Origin: Takakia lepidozioides
Lineage: Eukaryota > Streptophyta > Takakiopsida > Takakiales > Takakiaceae
Length of the DNA: 64,000 nucleotides
Direction: 5' to 3'
NCBI GenBank assembly: GCA_030704615.1
Contig: CM060731.1
Location: forward strand, 27,962,001-28,026,000
Positions 58,559 through 64,000 of the stretch are shown one piece after another. A model generated the notes under the pieces. It had not been told where the DNA came from and did no database searches. It saw only the letters and a list, made by a program, of their open reading frames with translations. Positions within the stretch are counted from its first letter, which is position 1; each line of letters begins with the position of its first letter. The position numbers and the translations under genes are program-made.

Positions 58559-59230
58559 TCACTCAAGAGAAACCCACTGCTCATGCAATTCACAAGCAAC
58601 CCAAGAATTCCAAATGTACTGGACCAGACTTACATTACATTGTTGTACCTTCTGACGATTACACTGAGCAAAATTGTAGGGCTGTTGTCCAAAGAGAGGC
58701 TCAGACTTCAGAAACTGTGGAATACTAGGAGTCTTGCTTGCCCTCTCCAAGAACGGCCACAACACATCGAATAGATAGCCATCTTTTGGCCCTGATGATC
58801 GCATTTTCCATGGCTCCGGATATATCCCACTAAATGGAGGATTGTTTGATGCCTTTCTTGGTGTGTCATCAACAAGAAGAGTGTCTTCAGGACCCCATTC
58901 TGGCCACTCTGCCCACACTCTTGATAGCTTCTTCAAATATATGGGCTTTGCATCAGCCCCCCTAGCCAATGGATAAGATTAGTGTGCCCTTTGAAAATAA
59001 AGTCCACCATCGGAATGAAGTTGCGAGCTTTGCAACAAGACCACACTGCCACCTCAAAATGTGCAAAACACTTTTGCAAAAAAGAAATACAGCTGGGTCT
59101 CAAAACTACCATTTTCATCCCACACAACTTCCCCACAAATCCTTTGGGAACAGTTGTTGGACCACTAACAACATGAATGGATTCACAGAGCAATCCATTC
59201 ACATCCAAAACAGCAAGTGCTTGCGAGGTG
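58559..59230 (-). pseudogene. NIF/FCP1-type phosphatase-like domain inside TNP1
   Basis: On the minus strand ALAVLDVNGLLCESIHVV and VVLRPSCISFLQKCFAHFEV resemble the start of NIF-type HAD phosphatases. Then follow KPIYLKKLSRVWAEWPEWGP and DTLLVDDTPRKASNNPPFSG, the conserved DD...K/NPP C-terminal block. The first motif is DVNG rather than DxDG, as in plant relatives written LDLNG, so catalysis is doubtful. The middle segment is short, and a frameshift in a run of G near 58966 splits the domain. It lies on the same strand as the TNP1-like parts and between them (coiled coil at 59.7 kb, PF03017-type end at 57.7 kb), so it is either a fused domain or a captured gene. Confidence 0.65.
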
Positions 59231-60182
59231 GGGGAGACTGTAAATGCTCACCTGGCTTCAACATATCAGCCCCAGTGGGATGCACAACCAATTGAAATGT
59301 CGTAGCATCTGTCCCATCCTCCCCATGTGAATTCCCCAAGGAATCATGCATACCTGAATCCAGTGTACCAGGCTTCTCAGACATATCACGGGCATCATGA
59401 TTAGTAGCTTCCTTTGTACCAGAGGCAGGCTGACTTGAAATTGCTGTCTCAGTGCCTGCCATCCCTATGGCAAACTGCTTGGACAGATGCAAACCATCAT
59501 CGGTGATAGGGTTAGGGGAGAGTTGAGATTGATTGCCAGTTACGGTCTCAAACCGCTCCGCCAATCTTGATACAGTGACACCAGAACCATTCATGCCAGA
59601 TGTCACTGGACCTGCCAGGGGGACATTAACCCCCAATTTGAGCATCATTGCCTTCTGAGAGTCCATCATGTTCTACATCCATGATTTCATCTCCAGCATA
59701 TCAGACCCTTGAGCCTCGACTTGTTTTTCCATTGCATCCACCTTTCCGACTATGGCAGAATACGCTACACTCGCTTCCTGCCATATAGACAGAAATGCAT
59801 AAGACAACATGTTCCAGCAAGTTTTTTTTCCACCTGCCAATATTTGAGCACAACATCAAGCACCTTACCTATCAATCCATATTGGGTGATCACACCAACC
59901 AGACACATATTCATCAAACTGTGGCAACCATGACTACAACATGTTCACCTGGACAAAAATACTGGTCCCACTTTTGTTCTAGAAAAGCAGTAAATTCAGG
60001 CACAGGTCCTTCTACCACACATGCGGTCCTAGGGATACAATGATCACACGCAACAACTTCTGAAATAAAATGTGTTAACCCTCTACTAAACCCCTTGATG
60101 GACTTAGACCTGGTCAGATAGGGTCGTCCTAGGGATACAATGTTGGCTTATAGTGAAAATCAACAAACCCAAACCCAATAGA

Positions 60183-60260
60183 TCTCAGTCCAAACCAGGA
60201 AGTGGTTAGAGGTACCAAACTCAGTTTTGTCAATCAACACACTGGCACTCTTATGAGTAC
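60183..60260 (+). repeat. Copy of a LINE-related stretch
   Basis: GATCTCAGTCCA followed by AGGAAGTGGTTAGAGGTACC and TCAATCAACACACTGGCACTC closely matches 27922-28000 upstream of the LINE endonuclease. It is a short LINE-derived fragment or a shared repeat inside the CACTA element. Confidence 0.5.
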
Positions 60261-63221
60261 ATATATTCTTTCAACACTTAAATCATTCACTGAGAACTTG
60301 AGCAACCAGACGTGCTATAATACACAAGGCACACATGTACTGAAAGCACATGGTTGTTGAGTCTCACTTACCCACCTATCGCTCCCAGCTGACATCCTTG
60401 AGACAGAGTATTCTTGTATGTCAGCCAACATAGGGGGGCACCCAGTTTCTCTTTCCTACATATGAACCCAACAAAACAAACAATATGAGCCAATGTGCAA
60501 TTTGTACTCAATGGCTCAACCATACAAAACCATAACAAAACCACTGAAGATAATGCAACGACAAGATTGAACAATCATGTCAGCACATAAATATTTTTAT
60601 ACTAAAGCTCAGCTCCAAAATTGCTCGAAATACTAAACCATAAGCAAACCAGCCTTAAAGATTGGCATTCATAGAATGTATTGAGGGGAGTACAGTGAGA
60701 AAGCTCATGAGGGTTCTTACTAAGCGTGCCTCCATGCTGTCCTTCCCTCCCCGGTCCGTTTTGGTGTGATTTTGAATGCAGGCATTTGCTGTCTTCAAGT
60801 GGGTCTGCACTTTGGAGTACTGTCCTGTACTCCAGTAGGAGGTGAGGCTCTTCCAATGCTCATTAGAACGTCCATGGGTTTCCCTCCACCTTCTGCCATT
60901 CCTTGTGCAAGTCATGCCGTCGGGACTTCATAATTGTGCCTATTGTGTTTCGCAACGCAATATCATCCAAGTCACGTGGGACATATTCAAATAGCTTGGC
61001 CAGGATTTCTTTGAGCTCTTCAATGATCTCATCAGGCTAATAGTTGATGGCTATAGAAGGATCACAGATACGATGAACGTGACCTTTGAGGGCCGCATGC
61101 CAAACATTCCTCGTTTGACCAATTGGTTTTCCTGCCTTGTTCACAACAACTACAGTTGCAGGAAGACCTTCTGCCTCTCTTTCTTCCTTCACTTATATGC
61201 CGCGGCCTTCATAGCATAATTTGCTCGTCTCAAGGCATTGTGTTCTGTCAGCTTTGATTGAACCACATCCCTGCAGGTTGAACCGCTGGTGGCACATGTG
61301 CGGGAACGTTGAAGGGTTGATTCGGCCAGCTACCCATCGGTGGCCATGGTGGTTGGGAACCACTCGAGGATCCATAGTGGTCATTTGGGACCTGTGCATA
61401 CGGCGGAGGATATTCAAGTGGCCTGCCACCTCCAGAAGGAGGAGGAGGTGGGCGATATGGAGGAGGAGCATAAGGGCCATAATGGCCAGTTTATAATTGT
61501 GTTGGGGGGCCGTTGCGTACTGACCCTCCACATTGCCAGTGGGTGGATGCTGGTTGGGAGCAGGGTACTGAGGCATGGAGCGATATTGAGAGCCTGGTAC
61601 TGGTGGCTGAGTATGGAAAACCTGGGGGGACTGAGGGCTGACTCCTGTGGCATTTTTCTACTTCTATTTTTGCTTTGCCCTGGGTTTCCATACATGAAAC
61701 ACAATGCCAAGTAAATCCAACTACAAGGACCACATCATATCATGACATAAAGGTGTCATAAAGTATAAACAGTACGCATGATTTGTACAGGTCTGATTAC
61801 CCAAAAATAAGATAGATCTTGGCTAGAAAATCGGCCAAATTGGATTGGCTTCAATGATGTGCGCCCAAGACTTTTCCGACCCCTTTTATGTATGGGTTTT
61901 GCTTGAAATCCATACCAAACATGCAGTAGGAGGGGCATACCTAAAAGCTGTGAGAAAAGATGGAATGTGCTCAACATACGAGACCTACTGCTTACAAAGT
62001 TGTAAATAGCGCTATGGAATGTGGGGGCCACATGCACATGGGCAATGTGCAGCTTCTCCACTCAGAAAATGGACAGACAAAAATGCACACGCTGAATCTA
62101 GACAAAGAATGTGCTTATGACAGCACACCCCCTTCGAAACCAAACATGCAAATGAGGGACAGACCTACAAAGCACGGAAGAGACAGAACAGAAAGAAGAA
62201 GAATATTGACACGCAATTAGATCTGCCAAGTATTTAGACAATCCCTCCCCGGATCATGGCCCCTAATGAAGTCCACATGATACTGTTTGGCACTCATGAG
62301 GTTGTGCTCACCTTCGGAAATAAGTGGTGAGAGACTACAAATATGCCCATAAAATGCACTCACAGATGGAGACGGTGTGCATGCACCACGTTTTTTTCCT
62401 GCGTGCGCCATTGTGCCTACATCTGCGTCCTCCGACATGGAGTCGGCTGAATCCCCAATCCCTTCCTGTACTGCTCCCTTTTGTGGTGGGAGGTAAGGAT
62501 CGTCGTCGTCTATGTCAATAATTACTTTGGGCTTGGTAGTTGTTCGAGTCATGGTGACGAGTCGGGCACTTTGTCTTGCCAGACCTTTGATAGGAGCTCC
62601 ACGAGACCGTGCCTTCCGACGCGGTTTCACACCCGTAATCCTGCAAAAATACTTCCATTGCGGCCCACAGGTTACTTGACTATCTCCCCTCTTAAACGAC
62701 TAAACACAAGACAAAGCAGCTCATACCCTAATGTTCATAAAGGAGCTGGAAACACAATGAAGTGCCTTACCGCTGTCCCATGGCTGCCAGTCAAATGCGG
62801 TTCACTCCCGCCTACTGCTATGAATGCACTCCTATACCCTAAACTATACTCAACTTGCACTTTTCAAGCCTTTTCTACATTCACACCAACAGCGCCGCCT
62901 CTCGATCACACCTCATCTATTGTGCAAATGGGAAGAGATCACACTATTAGCCATGCATGCATTGTCAAAGGATTGGGTCACTGAACTGTTCGATCCCTAC
63001 CTTTCGAAGTCCTGCTTCAACTTTGCTGTGGCATCCTTCACGATGGCAATGTTAGCCTCACGTAGCTTCTCGTACTCAGTGAGAGGAGCAATGACTTTGA
63101 CTTCACCATGAATGATCATGCAGCTCACTAGCACACACCGCAAGAGGTAGATATATTGTAGAGAGAGCACTGAGGACACAAAGTTGCAGAGACTCTATAG
63201 GGCATTTGCATACTACGAGCT

Positions 63222-64000
63222 ATGAACGTTCAACGTCTGTTCGGCCGTCATGGTGCATATGAGCCACGCATGCAATTACAAGATGACAGACTATGGCAAC
63301 TCGAGGAGGCGTACGCCATATCAAATGGGAACAAGAAAATGCTTTGCAATTGCACTGAATGTCATGGATCCAAATGGCAGTTGTTGGAGACACTGAAGAA
63401 GCACTACCTCAAACATAAGAGGGATCCAACTTTGCGCAGCTGTACTATTCCGGTACATCTGCAGGAAGTACACTGTCCTTCAGGACTTAGCAATCTCCAA
63501 GTTTGAATTTTGAAACCATTTTGGTGTGGTAGTAGTAGCCATAACTTCACCACTCCACATGTCAAAAGTTGATTGACGAGTTGTAGTCATGTAGTTGTGT
63601 CTATGACTGCCCTTTATACACATGTCGATATGTCGTTGGCTAGTTGTAGTCGTGTAGTCATAAACACATATAGGAACATGACTACGTCACTAGAACTATC
63701 TGCCATGTGTCACAATGTTATTGCTCAAATCGAAGTGATGTAGTGATAGCCGTGACTACATTTGTCCACATGTCATAATCTACATATATTGTGAATGAAC
63801 CGTGGGAAACACGAGATGCAGGGACATGTTGATTCTGATGACGAGGACTATCGGGCTGAGTTTCGGCAGGGGCCTAATGAAAGGGAGAACAATACGGATC
63901 ATGAAGGTGGTGTGGAGGCAGAAATTCAACGAGCATTGCAGGATGCTTTTGAGTTTGCGGATGCAAACAGAGAGGATCCGATTAATGGTGGAACTCGGGC
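63222..64000 (+). CDS. TNP2-like CACTA transposase, N-terminal part
   Basis: Exon 1 is 63222-63452 (77 codons, MNVQRLFGRHGAYEPRMQLQ). It has a zinc-finger-like CNCTECHG with a following KHYLKH, the usual start of TNP2-type transposases. The donor CCG|GTACAT at 63453 and the acceptor GATGCAG at 63821 keep phase 0. The second exon (63822 on) reads GHVDSDDEDYRAEFRQGPNE and IQRALQDAFEFADANREDP and is still open at the window end. The catalytic core lies beyond the window, so intactness is unknown. It starts 43 bases from the opposite-strand TNP1-like start, so the two genes would share a promoter region. Confidence 0.65.
63500..63800. repeat. ATGACTAC/GTAGTCAT repeats in TNP2-like intron 1
   Basis: The inferred intron 63453-63821 contains GTAGTCATGTAGTTGTG, TAGTCGTGTAGTCATAA, ATGACTACGTCAC and related half-units. 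They match the subterminal repeats at 56.5-57.15 kb. Confidence 0.6.

Larger units (their letters stand above)
57694..63179 (-). pseudogene. TNP1/En-Spm-like gene, decayed, with extra domain
   Basis: Minus strand. A first exon (63179-about 62999) has EVKVIAPLTEYEKLREANIA and a GTAGGG donor. An exon ending near 62217 (acceptor at 62641) carries an acidic DIDDDDPYLPP stretch. A proline-rich region follows (about 61.49-61.25 kb). Next is a Transposase_24-like region (61.15-60.66 kb: KAGKPIGQTRNVWHAALKGH, LFEYVPRDLDDIALRNTIG, HWKSLTSYWSTGQYSKVQTH, GGKDSMEAR) and then a coiled-coil part (59.75-59.65 kb). The last exon (57.96-57.69 kb) has VGSGIICSLQG, AYITNAHLPYL and VGSTTLWSLKLL, matching the TNP1/EN/SPM C-terminal domain (PF03017 type). 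In-frame stops (for example after DPSIAINY, after NPWTF and after MKSWM) and frameshifts show decay. Not every exon could be fixed. Confidence 0.65.
56494..64000. mobile_element. CACTA (En/Spm) element, left part, runs off the window
   Basis: A CACTA-type terminus (CACTAGTATAGATTAACG) sits at 56494-56511. It is followed by 0.65 kb of repeated GTAGTCAT/ATGACTAC motifs, the usual subterminal pattern of this superfamily. Inside are a TNP1-like gene on the minus strand and a TNP2-like gene starting on the plus strand at 63222. The right end and second terminus lie beyond the window, so the terminus call rests on motif and context only. Confidence 0.55.

Noticed and set aside
60025-60142. 17-bp direct repeat (GTCCTAGGGATACAATG, two copies) as an insertion footprint
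   Set aside because: Only about 84 bases lie between the copies and they show no element features.

Overview
The window is nuclear DNA of a land plant. The genes are split by GT-AG introns of about 0.2-0.9 kb and encode plant proteins: a SYP61-type syntaxin, alpha-expansins and a UBL-BAG co-chaperone. The rest is plant transposon debris (Ty3 LTR, hAT, CACTA/En-Spm, LINE and tRNA-derived SINE-like pieces). Overall flavour suggests a non-seed plant such as a moss or lycophyte, but nothing here proves the species.

Layout. 1.65-4.45 kb: an intact seven-exon SYP61-like Qc-SNARE. 6.7-22.4 kb: three closely related alpha-expansin genes (minus, plus, minus), each with three coding exons, introns in the same phases, and an inferred intron in the 5' leader just before the ATG; the spacers hold tandem repeats, SINE-like pieces and many ATGGATGA-type motifs. 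23.4-33.6 kb: gene-poor, with a decayed LINE (27.9-31.2 kb) interrupted by a 1.6-kb segment rich in palindromes. 33.66-35.49 kb: an intact four-exon BAG-domain gene. 37.3-38.6 kb: a fourth, divergent expansin (minus).

38.6-64 kb is a transposon block. It holds, in order: a roughly 120-bp tandem repeat; a decayed coiled-coil/RING gene with six in-frame stops (41.65-43.98 kb); a 1.85-kb array of about 35 short hairpins built from GCGACCGCCA / TGGCGGTCGC (44.34-46.18 kb); a hAT transposase pseudogene (46.45-56.31 kb) split by a nested Ty3-type element at 48202-55117, which lacks reverse transcriptase and a recognisable 3' LTR; and the left part of a CACTA element starting near 56494. The CACTA part has a decayed TNP1-like gene on the minus strand that contains an NIF/FCP1-type phosphatase-like domain, and the start of a divergently transcribed TNP2-like transposase that runs off the window.

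The host genes fit ordinary plant roles: membrane fusion at the TGN (SYP61), cell-wall loosening (expansins) and Hsp70 regulation (BAG). The most unusual material is the hairpin array between two decayed coding units, and the phosphatase-like domain inside a CACTA TNP1 gene. All domain names come from reading the translations; no database search was run.
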